Both the position numbers and the translations under genes were made by a program. Below are positions 18,899 through 30,677 of a stretch of DNA of 64,000 nucleotides, piece after piece. Source of the DNA: Panicum virgatum. Taxonomy: Eukaryota > Streptophyta > Magnoliopsida > Poales > Poaceae. The notes beneath the pieces were generated by a model. That model worked only from the letters and a program-made list of their open reading frames with translations, did no database searches and had not been told where the DNA came from. How positions within the stretch are numbered: the stretch's first letter is position 1; every line of letters starts with the position of its first letter. The stretch spans positions 18,442,433-18,506,432 of the forward strand of contig NC_053148.1 of NCBI RefSeq assembly GCF_016808335.1. The letters run 5' to 3'.

Positions 18899-20726
18899 AA
18901 ACCTTGCTCGTCCTTGAGTAAGTCTTTGATAAAAATCAGCGCTGCCTTTCAGTGTCCAATCCCTGCACTTGATCGTACACGAGAAAACACAATGCTCCCA
19001 AAAATATTTTGCAGTTAATAGTTCAAGTTGTAACCAGCTTTTTCAATGTGGAAGGTAGATACAAGTTAAATGCTTCCCCACAATTATTAAGCACATGCTC
19101 TCAAAATTAAACAAGTCTCAGGAGTAAGAAAGTAAGTTCCATAGGTAATGCTAAACCAAGATCAATAATTCAAACCTCATTGCAATTTGCTCAAGGAAAC
19201 TCTCAGCTCATCTTGTCTCTCAAACTTGCTAGAACTCTCTCCTTTCTTTCTCTCATATGTATGTGTGAGGCTTTATCTGGAGCTCTGGAAAGGTTAGTCC
19301 TAACAAAAGATATTATAATCAAGATATTATCAAAACAAGAAATACTTCTTATGGATTTACCGAGACTCGTCAAAAAGACCATTGGAAAATAATTTCTTTG
19401 TGGAGAGGGAGAGAATGGAACACACACTTTAGAAGGTGGACATGTGCAAATGGCAACGATTGATCCCAAGGCACGACTGAAGTCCTTGTTATCGGATTGC
19501 ACATGGTTGGAATAATTGAGTATAGAATAATCTTCAAAGTACCTAGAGTTTAATGAAGCAAACGGAACCGAGGAGCTTTTCATCGTTATTTATTTCATTT
19601 CATTTTTTTCTTTCTTTCTTCCTCTTTTTTTTCTTTCTTTCTTTTTGCTCCTCAGAACCATTGGCAACACAATGCACATACTCCACCTCCCCCCATGCTT
19701 GAACGTTTGCTTGTCCTCAAGCAATGAAGTGATGATAACTTGATGGAGTTAGTGCACAAAACTTCTATCAATTCTCTGGACATAACTTTGGAATTTAAGG
19801 GAGCATCTCCTCGTGAAAGATTGAAGCCAACAGAGGAGGAAAAGGTGCAGGCCGGCCGGCCTACTGCCTGTAGGTCTCAACTTCTTCGGATTTTTCTTCT
19901 GCGAACTCTTTGATGCTTCCCAAGCTTATGTTTTACTGAATTTTGCTCTTGATTCCACTGTTTTGCCGTTGAAATAAATATATACTCAATATATAGGTTG
20001 TGGCCAAGGAGGTGTTTCACAAAAAGATGTTTTTGGTTAGGGGTGGATATCCAGCGAGGTTTGCGATGTTCCCGGTATAGAAACTCACAATGCATGGATA
20101 GAATGGCTAGCAAAAGAGAGGTACGCAAAAATACGGAATGGTCAGCTTCTTAGTCTCGTACCAAAGAAGATAAATTCTGAATTAATTCACCTGAAAATAA
20201 TTCTTGCTCTATGGTTTATTATGATATATCAATTAGGCTTGTAGAATGGTAGAGCAATTGCAAAAGGTATCATTGACAAGGTTAGCTCAAAATTAAATCC
20301 AAATTAAATTTTCCTTGACAAGCTTAAGTAAGAGAACAAGAATAAAAGATATGGGTCTTAATTTATCAAAACCTCCACAATTGAATTAGCCGGCATTTAA
20401 TTAATTTTCAGATCATGTTAGAGAGAGCATTAGTTTAATCATGCATAAACCAAGCACAAGAAAGTAGAAAAGTGGCAACGATCATCATATTTTAACATGG
20501 CACAAACTTTCTATCATCATCGCTAACCATAACATTAAAGCGTAGGTGATGCATTTATTTATCATGGTGATGAAGACAAAAGAAAGCAAATTGCACACAT
20601 GCTGAAATAAATAAAACAGAAAATTGCTACGCACACACAAGCTTGCACACATGGTGAAAATAAATGAAAAGAAATAGAAAATCCAAACCACACGTGTGAG
20701 CATTTTATTCATGGTCATGTCGTCGA
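18899..20726 (-). other. Noncoding 3' region of element E
   Basis: About 1.8 kb of AT-rich sequence with no convincing gene between the ATHILA-type ORF and the polypurine tract. It holds a pyrimidine tract (plus strand, 19591-19649) and a second polypurine-like segment on the minus strand at 19688-19712 resembling the one next to the LTR. Confidence 0.6.
19591..19649. repeat. Low-complexity pyrimidine tract
   Basis: TTTCTTTCTTT-type runs on the plus strand ending in GCTCCTCAG. Confidence 0.85.
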
Positions 20727-22451
20727 TCAATCTCCTTGATTGGCTCTTGCATTGTATCCTTGATCATAATACTGCTGAAATGCTCCTCCATTAAATTGTT
20801 CCGGTGGCGCCAGGCCTAGAAGTCCCATTTGATATGCAATTCCTGCAGTTCCATCTTCTAGTTGGGTTGTATGCCTCCGGATGGCATCTATATCTTCCAT
20901 GTTTCTTCTCGCATAAGCACACATAATTCTCATTCCTTGTTCTGGTTGAGGGAGGTCAAAATATTGTGCCCCAAATGACGGGTCGGGCATCTCTCCTTGA
21001 TATGACGAGGGTGGGTAGCCGTAGTTGCTAAATGGTGGGGGTGCCGCCGCAGCGTGCCCCCATGCTTGTTCTTGGCTTCCTTCCCATTGACTCGTCCATC
21101 CTTGCGGGTATCCCTGTCCACTTGATGCACCTTGAAATTCATTACTCCAATAAGCAGAACTTGGCGGTGGAAGGTTTACTTCCAAGTCTTCTTGTTGTGC
21201 CGATGCCGATGTCCCTTCAATTACCCTTCCTCTTTTTGATTTCTTCACCTTTTTTCCAATATTTTCAACTCGCCAATCGGTCCTCCCTCTTGCAAATAAT
21301 TTCAGCCTTTGATCGGGCAGGGAAATATCCATCTCAGAAATAGTAAATCCCTTCTTTTCATCTCCTCCGATATAATGGCCTTGCCTCAAATGATCAATCC
21401 CAATATCTCTTCCCGAGACATAAAATTTTTGGATCACTCGTAACCTCGGATTCATTGCTCGGGCTATCATTGTGAGATAACATCCCGAACCAACTTCTCC
21501 CGTGCCGGATGATGCTTCACAAAGCCACCTTTCAACCATGACGTTGGTGGGATCAATTACTTGCTTCTTCACTAATGCAGCATACATCCAACTTAATTCC
21601 TCGTCGGTGACCTTTGATTCTCTCATCCTCCCGAGAATTCTTTTGCTCAACCAAGAGTGGAATATTTGGAGTGTAACATTACTTATATTCTTTCTTTGGC
21701 GGTTGACATCTTTTGCTATTTTTGTCCAAAAATCATCAAGCTCTCCATCTTCAACTTGCACCATTTCATATGCATTACTTTTTAATCCGAGCAAGCTTCC
21801 TATTCCACCATAGGTGATTACTTTCTCTTCATTCTTGAGCCTAAATTTCAGACATGAAACTTCTTCACCATCCACCACTTCCGTTGATTTTTCTAATGTC
21901 ATGAACATCTCAAGAGCCACTTCTTCTTGCATATCAACCGTGACACCATCGGAAAATAACTTCCAACCGATGTTCTCCAATAGCTCATAGATATCATGAT
22001 GAAATCCCAGCTTCACCAATGCTTCATCATCAAAATCATAATTTGCTCGTAGTCTTCCCTTCATGAACTTGAGCCTTTCTTCTTCTTCCTTCGACAAGAT
22101 AATAAACCCATATTCTGAATTCTTGGGCTTGTATGGTGGTGGTGCGGATGACCTTGTCGAACGTCGTGGAGGAGGCGGCATTCCTTCGGTGAATCTCATG
22201 GAGGAGCTTCTCGGGTCTCTCATCCCACCAAGGAGCAACATGTCGCTCCTCGGTGCGGGGTTGTCTTCCTCCATGCTCCGCGGAGACTCGGAGACTGAGT
22301 GCCTCCGCGAAGAACTTGCCGATGCGTCGGATGTTGATGAACGTGTCCTTCTCCTCCCGGCGATGAACTTCATGAGGCCACTCATGGTGACTCCTTGCTG
22401 CACACACTCAAAAACAAACACACCGGGGGTTTCTTGCCGGCGGGAGAACAA
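20727..22451 (-). CDS. ATHILA-type ORF (plant retrotransposon protein), 574 aa
   Basis: Uninterrupted frame on the minus strand. The N-terminus is Ser/Arg/Pro-rich and low in complexity (residues 1-110). A globular part follows with LKFMKGRLRANYDFDD, IYELLENIGW, GGIGSLLGL and VERWLCEASSGTGEVGSG, then FYVSGRDIGIDHLRQGHYI. The C-terminal third is rich in Gln, Tyr and Pro. The globular part resembles the 'putative plant transposon protein' or ATHILA ORF group found in Athila elements (from memory, not searched). Its function is unknown; the position is where Athila elements carry an extra, env-like ORF. The start could be the first Met (22451) or MSGLMKF at about 22385, which begins the better-conserved part. 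It is the only long intact frame in the window, in an element otherwise lacking pol. Confidence 0.75.
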   Translation of the reverse strand: MFSRRQETPGVFVFECVQQGVTMSGLMKFIAGRRRTRSSTSDASASSSRRHSVSESPRSMEEDNPAPRSDMLLLGGMRDPRSSSMRFTEGMPPPPRRSTRSSAPPPYKPKNSEYGFIILSKEEEERLKFMKGRLRANYDFDDEALVKLGFHHDIYELLENIGWKLFSDGVTVDMQEEVALEMFMTLEKSTEVVDGEEVSCLKFRLKNEEKVITYGGIGSLLGLKSNAYEMVQVEDGELDDFWTKIAKDVNRQRKNISNVTLQIFHSWLSKRILGRMRESKVTDEELSWMYAALVKKQVIDPTNVMVERWLCEASSGTGEVGSGCYLTMIARAMNPRLRVIQKFYVSGRDIGIDHLRQGHYIGGDEKKGFTISEMDISLPDQRLKLFARGRTDWRVENIGKKVKKSKRGRVIEGTSASAQQEDLEVNLPPPSSAYWSNEFQGASSGQGYPQGWTSQWEGSQEQAWGHAAAAPPPFSNYGYPPSSYQGEMPDPSFGAQYFDLPQPEQGMRIMCAYARRNMEDIDAIRRHTTQLEDGTAGIAYQMGLLGLAPPEQFNGGAFQQYYDQGYNARANQGD

Positions 22452-23792
22452 TATATCGAAGAGTGGAACAAACTAGGAATTGTGGTCAATTTTCTGAGAT
22501 TTTTGGAGTAGAATTTGGTGGACGAATTTTTCAGAGCTCTAACTGAAGTTTCTGGGCAAGGAACTTGAAGAACATAAGCAAGGAACTGAGTGAGGAGTAT
22601 ACCTGCCAAAGGGGAGCACCAGAGGGCATAAATAGGGGCCAAGCCGGCCGGCCTAGGGTGTTTTTCCCTCTTCTCCACTTCAATTTTCTCTGGTGGCTTC
22701 GTGGTGCAATTATTTGGTTCTGTCCAGTACATCTTTTATGCTTTGCACCGCCCAAATCATGTGAACCACTCCTTCTTTGCCTTTGATGTCCACTTGCAAC
22801 ATTATTTCTCCACTTTGTGTCATACACCTTGTCCCATGCTTAATCATTCATCACATGGTGCCATCTTTGCTGAAAATCACTTGTCCTTCCCATGCATGGC
22901 TGCTCCCTCCTTTGAATTATTTGCATGTGGTGGTAGGTAGAGAGCACAACTCTTTCCCGTGAACTCACTTTGATCAATGGATGTTAATCAAGCACATAAA
23001 CCCTTTCTAAATGATGCTTAGATGTTTAATCCTCCTCTAACTTCAAAATTTCAGAATTGACTCAAAGCATGCAATGAGTTTAAATGAATAATTAGAGGGG
23101 AATTGAAACATCTTTACATTTGTAAGTCGAAAAATATTTTCCGACTACATTAATTTTGGTTGCACCGGAACCGTTCACTTTCATGAATTGATAGCGAACA
23201 ATCTCGAATTCAGCCGTGGGTCTTGGGTTTAGGTTCTAATTTTTGCCAAAATGAGAGAGAGAATTTTGAAAAAGAGAATAATTAAGGTTAGGAAAATTCT
23301 AGTCCTATGGTGATGAAACTGAAAATTCTCTCTATGTTTGTGCGAACCTACGCATCAAGAATTCAAATGATATAAACATAGTGCGGCTCTACTCGTGTGT
23401 TTTAACTCAACTTGGTCCGGCCGTCATGGACAGGACGGTTGCCAAAAATAGGTATGGAATTTTGGTTTTGGCTTTCTCAAGAAGAGGCAAATAAATCATA
23501 GGATGGCTCATGTCATTGGTTTAAAATAAGAGATAACATCGGAGTGACCGAGCGAATAAAATCCAAATCGAATTGATTGACCGAATTACCAATTATTCAA
23601 AAGTATATCATGTTCTTGCGTAGCAAAATTCTCTACTCACTTACCTAAACCTTTCGCGGGTTGTCCTCCCGGCAGCTTATTCTTGACTCGACGAACGGGT
23701 TGAACTCCCGGCAGCTTTATTCTTGACTCGACGAACGGGTTGCCTCCCGCAAAGTGCTTCGTTTATAGTCTATCGCTAGACTTTCTTCTTCT
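22452..23792 (-). other. Spacer between E protease and ATHILA-type ORF
   Basis: No reverse transcriptase or integrase motif is visible in this 1.3 kb, where pol would lie in a complete Athila element. It contains a 37-bp tandem duplication near 23666-23742. Confidence 0.65.
23666..23742. repeat. Two-copy tandem duplication
   Basis: CTCCCGGCAGCTT then ATTCTTGACTCGACGAACGG then GTTG occurs at 23666-23702 and again at 23705-23742 with one extra T. Confidence 0.85.
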
Positions 23793-24389
23793 TCACTTCG
23801 GACCAACGCTCGGTGATGGCGCTGCAGTCTTGGGTACCCACTTCCGCACAATCCTTGGTACGGGTTTGTCTTCTACGTTAGTCTTCTTTTTGGTCTTCAC
23901 AGGTGGGCTTTTAGCTTTCTTCTTGACGGGTGCAACGATCTTCTTTGTCGCGATGGACGCGACGACTTCTATCTCCTTCTTCGCTTCCTTCTTGTTCGGC
24001 TCCTCTTCTTTCTTTGGCTTCTCCTCTGTGACACGGCGGTGAGGCGGAACATATTTGACATTGATCATGTTGCATACCTCGAGGCGTGGACGAAACTTGA
24101 ATTCGCTTGTGGTGCCATTGATGTCGAACTTTATCTCCCCCTTGCCAACGTCGATGTTTGCCCTTGCGGTCTTGAGGAAAGGCCTCCCAAGTATGAGAGG
24201 CGCCTTGCTCCCTTCTCCCATATCGAGAATCACAAAGTCAACGGGGACTAAGTGTTCTCCAATCATCACGGGCACGTCTTCGGCGATTCCCAAAGGATAA
24301 CGAACGGAATTGTCCGCTAATTCTAGGCACATGGCGGTGGGTTCCGGCTCCGGTAAGCATAGCTTCTCGAACACATTCTTTGGCATGAC
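23793..24389 (-). pseudogene. Element E protease, C-terminal piece
   Basis: The minus-strand reading from 24389 begins [17 protein letters not shown] and continues with [18 protein letters not shown] and [23 protein letters not shown], the second half of an Athila/Tat-type aspartic protease. It continues with [17 protein letters not shown] and a Lys/Glu-rich tail. The first half, with the catalytic CDLGASVSV, ends at 28781; solo LTR J' separates them with ATGAC on both sides. The tail ends at 23793 without reaching a polymerase. Confidence 0.88.
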
Positions 24390-25160
24390 TGTGACACCTC
24401 AGGTGTCAGTACATTTAAATACCATCAATGTACCTTAGTTAAAGTTAAAAGAAAAATTTGGGAAATTGATTCAAAGAGAAAGGGTCAAATAAAAGACAAA
24501 TTATACAAAAGAAATTAAAGGAGACAAGAAAAAGAGTGAAAAGCTATTCAAATTTCAATTCAAAAAGGTGCACAAAATTTTAGTTGGCTCATGAGAGGTG
24601 CTTCAATTGACATGTGCTCAATTGAACTTCAGCCAAAATCAAGTAAAAAACTGAATAAAACCAAAGTCCTTTTGTGCAAATTTGCAAAGGTACAAATAGT
24701 TCAAAATGTGGGTTTCAAATGAAAATTTTCATAACACGAAAGTTGTAGATATTGAAAAGTTATGCAAAAGTGGTATTCAACACTTTTCCATTTGAGCCCT
24801 CCAAATAGGAGATAATTTTAGTTTACCGAGAGGTCCCTGGATTTTCAGAAATCACAGATAGGCCCTCACCTTCACCTCTCTCTCTCCCCGGTGCTCTGTT
24901 TCCCGCCGCCCGCCGTACGCCGCCGGTGGACTTCGTCCACCGCGCGCCCGCGGCTAAATGGACCCGGGGAAACCTCTCAGCGTCACCTGGCCGCCCCTTG
25001 GCACCTCCTCGCGCGCACACGCGTCCCAGACGCCTCCCCGAGCCGCCACGACACCCCGGCCGGCGCAGCGCCGCTGCCTCCTCCACCCATTCGCCGTCGA
25101 GTCGCCCAGGGCCAAATCGACCGCCCCCAGACACCACTTCCCTCGCCCAGGCACTCCTTG

Positions 25161-25170
25161 GCCTATAAGA
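25161..25170 (+). promoter_or_regulatory. TATA box of solo LTR J'
   Basis: GCCTATAAGA in GC-rich sequence. A well-placed ATG in GCCATGGCCGCC context lies about 65 bp downstream (25232) and opens a frame of only 11 codons. Confidence 0.6.
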
Positions 25171-27192
25171 ACCCCCAGAGCTCCACCGTCACGCCCCATC
25201 TCCTCCTTCTTCCTCCTACCGCCGCTCCGCCATGGCCGCCGAGATCCAGCTCGCGCGGACCGGCTAACCCAGCCCTACATTGCCCCATCCGACCACCGCA
25301 GCAGCTTCGCCACCTCCTAGTTAAGCTACACGCGCGTGGAATCGAGCCAAATCCTTCTCCCGACGCCGTTCCCCTTTTGCGCCGTCGCCGGCGAGCTCGG
25401 GCTCACCGTGGACCGGCCAGCTCAGAGGGAGACCGAGCACGACAGCTACCCCAGAAGCATCCACAAGCTCACGCGGTGCTCGTGCACGCCTTGTTCCCCT
25501 ACCCCGAGCCCTCCTTCACCTCCAGCGCCGGCGAACCGAACAACCGCCCCGCCATTGACGCCGACGAGCTCGAATCCGTGCGTCAAACCCTCGAACGCCG
25601 ACCAGGGTGGGTGTTCCTCGATCCTTACTCTTCCACGCGCCTCCCCGTTGCAGCCCCGGTAAGCCCTGCCTAGCAGAACACCACCGGCGAGCTGCAACGG
25701 CGGAGAAGGCCGGCGAAGGACCCGGTTGTAAATTCTTTTTTTCGTTCAAGGGTGTTTCTGCAAGTATTCTAGTGTATACCAGTGAACTTCTAAAATACGA
25801 AAAAAATCACAGAAAAATCAGAAAAATGTAAACTCAACTGATCTGTATTCCTTGTAACAAGATCTACAAATTTTGTAACAGTCACCCCTGCAGAAACTCA
25901 ACCGAAATTAATCTGGGAAAAAGAATAAGAAAACCACCTTATGCATGTTCAGGAAGTTCTACTCGGCAAATGACCTTGATTTTTGCACATGTTATCACTA
26001 ATGGAATATTAAGATCACAGTAAAAAGATGACACCCAACCAAAACAGTTATCATGTTAGAACAATCAAGATTCTCTAATCTATTATTGACTTTCTCGAAT
26101 TAATACTGGAAAATATGCACATGAACTTGCTCTGGAATTTTTACTGCATGCATGTGAAACTGAGACCCTGTTAATCCCTAAATTTCAGATTTATTAGAGT
26201 TCATTTACTATATACCATGATTTATGCTTGTTTAATCAACTTAATTCTTCATATATAGTTATTATGCTCAGAAAAATCTATATTTATTTCTGGAGTCTCT
26301 TTTTAGCTCTGTGTTCCTGTCTAAAAATTTTGAGCTGCAGTTACTGAGTTTTGCTTTGATGAATAATCATGCTTAGCATCTTAGGGCTAGATTTACTATT
26401 TTTGTTCTGAGTAATCTACAATGTTTCTGATCATGATTTTTGGGAATGATCTTGTTTAGAGTATGTTCTACATATAATAAAAAGTTCAGATGCAATACTG
26501 GTTAAATGCACCTTGAGAAATCTATGCAAACTCATGCTAAGTTAACTGCATAACTAAATTATCATATTGAGTTAAATCTTGAAAAATTTTCTGGAGAATT
26601 TTTAGCTCATGAATAGTCTCTGGTAAAAATTTGAGAGCCATATCCCTAGTAAAACTCTCTGTAGAATTAATCTTAGTTAAAAGCTTGCTGTTTTTGTTCT
26701 TTTTGTCACCTCAGTTATGTAAGTGAATAAAATCTGGAAAAATTTCAGTGCTGAGTATATGCTATGAAGTTGCTCTCGTAAAATTTGTAGCACCAGAAGC
26801 CATGTCAAACGTTCTGTACAAAAAGATGAAGTAATTAGAGTAGTCTACTTACATGAATAGTAGTGGTAAATGCTTTATGGTCAATGGCTGAAATTTATAC
26901 CATGAATGTTTAAGTTTGGATCTGTGTTACTTTAGTTTCTCATCAATAGATCATTAATAATTGTATTGTTAAGAAATAATGAAAGCGTGCTATGTGTTGA
27001 AATTGAAAAATGAAAACTAAAACCCCCACTCATTCATGAAGAAACGTAGTTATGCTTACTACTCTATAACTAACTGCCCATGAAATAAAATGTTGAAATC
27101 ATCACTAAAGTAACTTTTGTTGGACTACAACTTTATCGTGAAGGAAAGAAATTGTTATCCATGAATAACTCATAATCTTGCATTGCATATAG

Positions 27193-28421
27193 AAACGGTT
27201 AATCTCGCGGACGGTGACTACGAGTTGGTACCCGCGGACTCTCGTGTGGATCAGAAGGTCAATTTGAATTGTGCTAACTTGCCTCAAGACCTGGGTCAAA
27301 CCCCAGAGGCTTTTCTGCCTGACAGTGCCCAAGAAGGCAAGCCCCGGAGCATAATCCCACTATTTTTCCGAATTATCATTCAGCTATCTATTTATTAATG
27401 TATTGTAATATTTGGTTTTCTGCATTTAAGTTTTCAGGCGTTGATCGAAAACCTTAGATGCATGATCCCTAGGAACCTATGTTTGATACCGGATCTTTTT
27501 ATCGACTAGTTGCCATGCTAAATAAGTACGGTAGAAGTCGAGTGGTTTCCTGCCTCTCGCGAGCAAATAGGAATTGTACTGACTTTAATTCTTGTTGAAT
27601 GTAAGGACAACGGGCGGGGTTGTGTAGTTGTGATACCCCGCTGGTGTAGTCAAGAATGGCTAAGGTCGCAGTGTGTGGCTCATTTCGTTAAGCGTTTGAA
27701 AGTACTAGCCACATACCGAGAAATATGGTAATCGGTAAGCTTAAGTACCTGATTGGACCGGCGAGTGGAACGACCTCGCACCCTTCTGGTAGAAGTAGGG
27801 TTTATATTTTTGTCGCGACGTACGGGTGCAGAGTGGTCGGACTCTGTAGTCGGGGAGGGTGCCCCGGATCCACGGACTGGAAAGAAAGGGGAAAAGTAGC
27901 GTGGGCGGGAGCGAAGTCGATCCCCATGTGTGTGGTCTAGGTTCCCCTGCCAGGTTGAAATTCGATTCAGAATCGTCCGCCTCTCACGGCATGAGATTGC
28001 TTAATGTTTTCGGTCACATAGAGTAACAAGTGGAACATGATGATGATAATGTTGCTGGTTGATTAAATGATTGCTCTACCATGTTTGTGTAGAGTTGGAT
28101 GCAAACTTAGAATGGTTAATCTGACTAGAAGATGGCTAAATAAAATCTGAAAATAAGGATCAACCTTTAGTGGCATTTTTGGCAAACAAACCCCACCAAC
28201 CAAGAAGCCTTGCATGTCTAGTTATCGGACTATGTTATGTCCGGTGATGGGTCAGTCTTGCTGAGTATTAGTATACTCAGCCTTGCTTGTGGCACTGTTT
28301 TTCAGGTACTAACTTCGAAGATCTGGTTGCAAGTCTTACTTGGCCGTGTACCTTGCCTCCGGGTTGGTCTGTTGAGTGGGATGGCCCTTCAGCTAGTGCT
28401 GACCACCCTCCCGCTGAGTGA
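27193..28421 (+). other. LTR-embedded two-exon cassette, copy in J'
   Basis: Exon a 27193-27336 (144 nt) follows TTGCATATAG and ends GAAG|GCAAGC, again a GC donor. Exon b 28306-28421 (116 nt) follows GTTTTTCAG and ends GAGTGA. Joined in phase 1 they are open. Exon a encodes an acidic peptide with DGDYELVPAD; exon b contains FEDLVASLTWPC, LPPGWSVEWDG and a stop right after Ala-Glu. LTRs J and K keep the same frame: J has DGAYELIPDF and PPGWSEEWD, K has SLTWPC and SVEWDG. No similarity to a known family was recognised and no starting ATG was found upstream. Confidence 0.5.
28260..28281 (+). promoter_or_regulatory. GCTGAGTAT/ATACTCAGC hairpin before exon b of J'
   Basis: Perfect 9-bp stem with a 4-nt loop, 24 bp before the last exon. 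LTR J has a 10-bp version (49256-49277), and K has GCTGAGTATTAGTATACTCAGC on the minus strand near 63435-63456. Confidence 0.75.
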
Positions 28422-28780
28422 GGCATTCGTACGGGCTTTATCGATGCGTCACGTTATCTCGCTAGTTATCTTTTACAGCTTCCGCTAAACGGTGAGACTT
28501 GAATAATTTGAGTAGATGGAACTCTGTAGTACTTTACTAATCTGAACATGGTTTGTAATAAATTCCTTTCCTCTGCAATCACTCTGAGATGTATGAAATG
28601 TTCTATGTTGTAATCTCTGGGCTCACCTTCGTGTGAGTGTTGTCTGCTGATCTTGGAATAGCGTGGCTTTTATCGAGGCTTCACTCGAGGAACTACCAGT
28701 GAGTGCCAATTTGGGTCAGAGTTGCTTAGCAACGAAGATCAGTGCACCCGGGCCCAGTAGTTTTGGGTGGTTCCGCCACA

Positions 28781-30160
28781 ATGACGCTCACACTTGCACC
28801 GAGATCACAAAGTGCTCTTTCGATCATAAGAGATCCAATGGAGCACGGGATGGTAGGACATCTGGGGTCCCTTTTCTTTTCAGGAGCTTCATTAGCGATT
28901 ACCGCGCTACATTCCTCGGTTAGCTTGACAGTGCTTGGCGGTATCTCGCGCTTGTTCCCCATGATGTCTTTGAAGTAGCGAGAATACGTCGGAACTTGTA
29001 GAGCGTCCAAGAGCGGCATATTGATGCTCAACCTGCGTACCATGTCAACAAATTTGTTGAATTGCTCATCTTCGTGTTTACCTTTGCGGTATCGTGGCCT
29101 TGGCGGTAGAATCTTGGTGTCTATATCATCTAGCTCAAACTCTGGCTCTTCGGTGACTATCTCTGGCATAGGAGTAGGTGCCTTATCCTTGATGATGGTC
29201 TCCACTTCAACTCTTGGCTTAGGCTTCCTTGCTCCTGCTGCATGTTCGGGTTCTTCGGTCTCCTTTCCCGAGCAATTTTGAATTGCCTTAGCTGTCTCCG
29301 GACTTTGAGGTTGCCCGGGCAATTTTCCTTCGTTGCTAGATAGGCGTCCGGTGAGCTGGGCTACTTGTGTTTCTAGCATCTTCATCATGTTGAGTACTTG
29401 AAGGTTAGAGCTCCCGACCTCCGTCACCTTGCCATCAATGTTCTCCAAGATCTTGTCCATAGCCTTGAACTTGGTGACGGTGTCCTTGTTGATCTTGCCT
29501 TGCTCCTCCATGAACTCCTTCAATTGTATACGAAGAGGCACCGAGTTTTGAATGGAAGAGCTTGCATTAAATTGGGGTCTACCTTGCCCGTAGCGGAAAT
29601 TGGTCGGCGGAATCCATTCTCCCTTCTTCATGTAGTCGAGCATCTTGGCTTCCTCCGGGCAATTCTTTTGTACATGGCCGTACTCTCCACATTCTTCACA
29701 TGTAGACCTTGCTTCGGCCGCCTTCAAATCGATAGCTTGGGATTCTCTCTTTTCCACTTCCATCTTCTCCAACCTTCTCATGAGCGAGTCGATCTTCCCT
29801 TCTAGCACTTCTTCGCGTTCCACTTGTAATACACTCTTCGCGGCGCCCACGGCTTGGAATGGTTGCAGGCGCCCCGATGATGCCCATGCGTCATTGTCCG
29901 CCACCTTCTTGAATAGTTTGAAAACTTGAGTAGGCGTGAGCTCAATGATAGAACGTCCGGCCGATGCGTCAATGATCCCCCTTGATGCAGTAGTGAGGCC
30001 TTGATAGAACTTCTGGACCACATCCTCCCTTGAGAACTTGTGATGAGGTACGGCGCGGATGTAGTCGTTGAAGCGCTCATAGGCTTCCGCAATAGTCTCC
30101 GTCGGGGCTTGCGCGAATGTTGCAATTTTGTTGCGCAGAATCTGGGTCTTGCCTGGCTAG
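28781..30160 (-). pseudogene. gag: Element E gag C-terminal part with CCHC knuckle and protease N-terminal half
   Basis: On the minus strand, the frame carries QILRNKIATFAQAP, ERFNDYIRAVPHH, VVQKFYQGL and a coiled Lys/Glu-rich segment. The CCHC knuckle CEECGEYGHVQKNC and a Pro/Glu-rich linker follow, ending with CSIGSLMIERALCDLGASVSV, the aspartic protease active site (DLGA in place of DTGA). It is cut by solo LTR J' directly after the active site. It is out of frame with the gag N-terminal part because of a small deletion with a TAG near 30160. Confidence 0.88.
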
Positions 30161-30677
30161 TAGAACTCCAATTTTGCACCGTGCGCGGTGGTAGAGAATG
30201 AAACCATTGCAACGCTCTCCCAAGTAGAGAGAACGAAAAGAGCCTCGCTCTTATTTGATCTTGAGTCATCCCTTGCATGTCGAAGGTGCGGCATAGTTGG
30301 AGGAACGCTTGAAGATGTAGATTAGCGTCTTCTTTTCCAGTGAAGGGCGAGCTTTGCACCATCCTTATGATTGAAGTCTTGATCTCGAACGGAACTCCGA
30401 TGTTGTCGAGATTTTGAATCGGCAAGTCATGAACGTCCGGAGTGCATAGCTCTCCGATCGTACGCTCTGGCTCCGGTAGCACCATCCCTTGGTGAAGTGG
30501 CGCCTCCTTTGGACTTGTCGGTGGAGTTGCTTGAGGTGAAGACGATGAATCGTCGGCTTCAACTTCTGGATCTACTAGTTCCGGCTTCCTTGATCGTGCT
30601 TCTCGTCTCCTTTGCCTGTAAATTTTTTCTGGATCATCCACAAAATTTTCGGGTTTGTTGGAGAGGCTCCCGTCCAT
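30150..30677 (-). pseudogene. gag: Element E gag N-terminal part
   Basis: Starts MDGSLSNKPENFVDD at 30677, 219 bp inside the primer site. A charged, Pro/Ser-rich N-terminal segment leads into the gag core with FTGKEDANLHLQAFLQLC and ALQWFHSLPPRTVQNW. After QNW the expected FYPGKTQILRNK block appears in another frame with a TAG, so a deletion near 30160 broke this gag. The remainder is in the neighbouring entry. Confidence 0.85.

Larger units (their letters stand above)
24390..28780 (+). repeat. Solo LTR J', 4391 bp, inside the E protease
   Basis: Begins TGTGACACCTCAGGTGTC, ends GGTTCCGCCACA, with perfect target duplication ATGAC (24385-24389 and 28781-28785). No primer site, polypurine tract or second LTR is present, so it is a solo LTR. 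Contents: AT-rich start; GC-rich promoter and leader (about 24890-25730) with TATA box CCTATAAGAA; long AT-rich stretch; acidic exon-like block (27193-27336); and last exon-like block (28306-28421). Same family as LTR J and LTR K. The 260-codon frame in its GC-rich part (24891-25673) is compositional. Confidence 0.92.

Noticed and set aside
22565..22786. TATA-like CATAAATAGGGG at about 22628 with a small plus-strand frame
   Set aside because: It runs against the direction of element E, and the frame has no conserved content; possibly a chance promoter-like motif.
24891..25673. 260-codon frame in solo LTR J'
   Set aside because: Compositional: Pro/Arg/Ser-rich, not kept in LTR J, and overlapping the TATA box.
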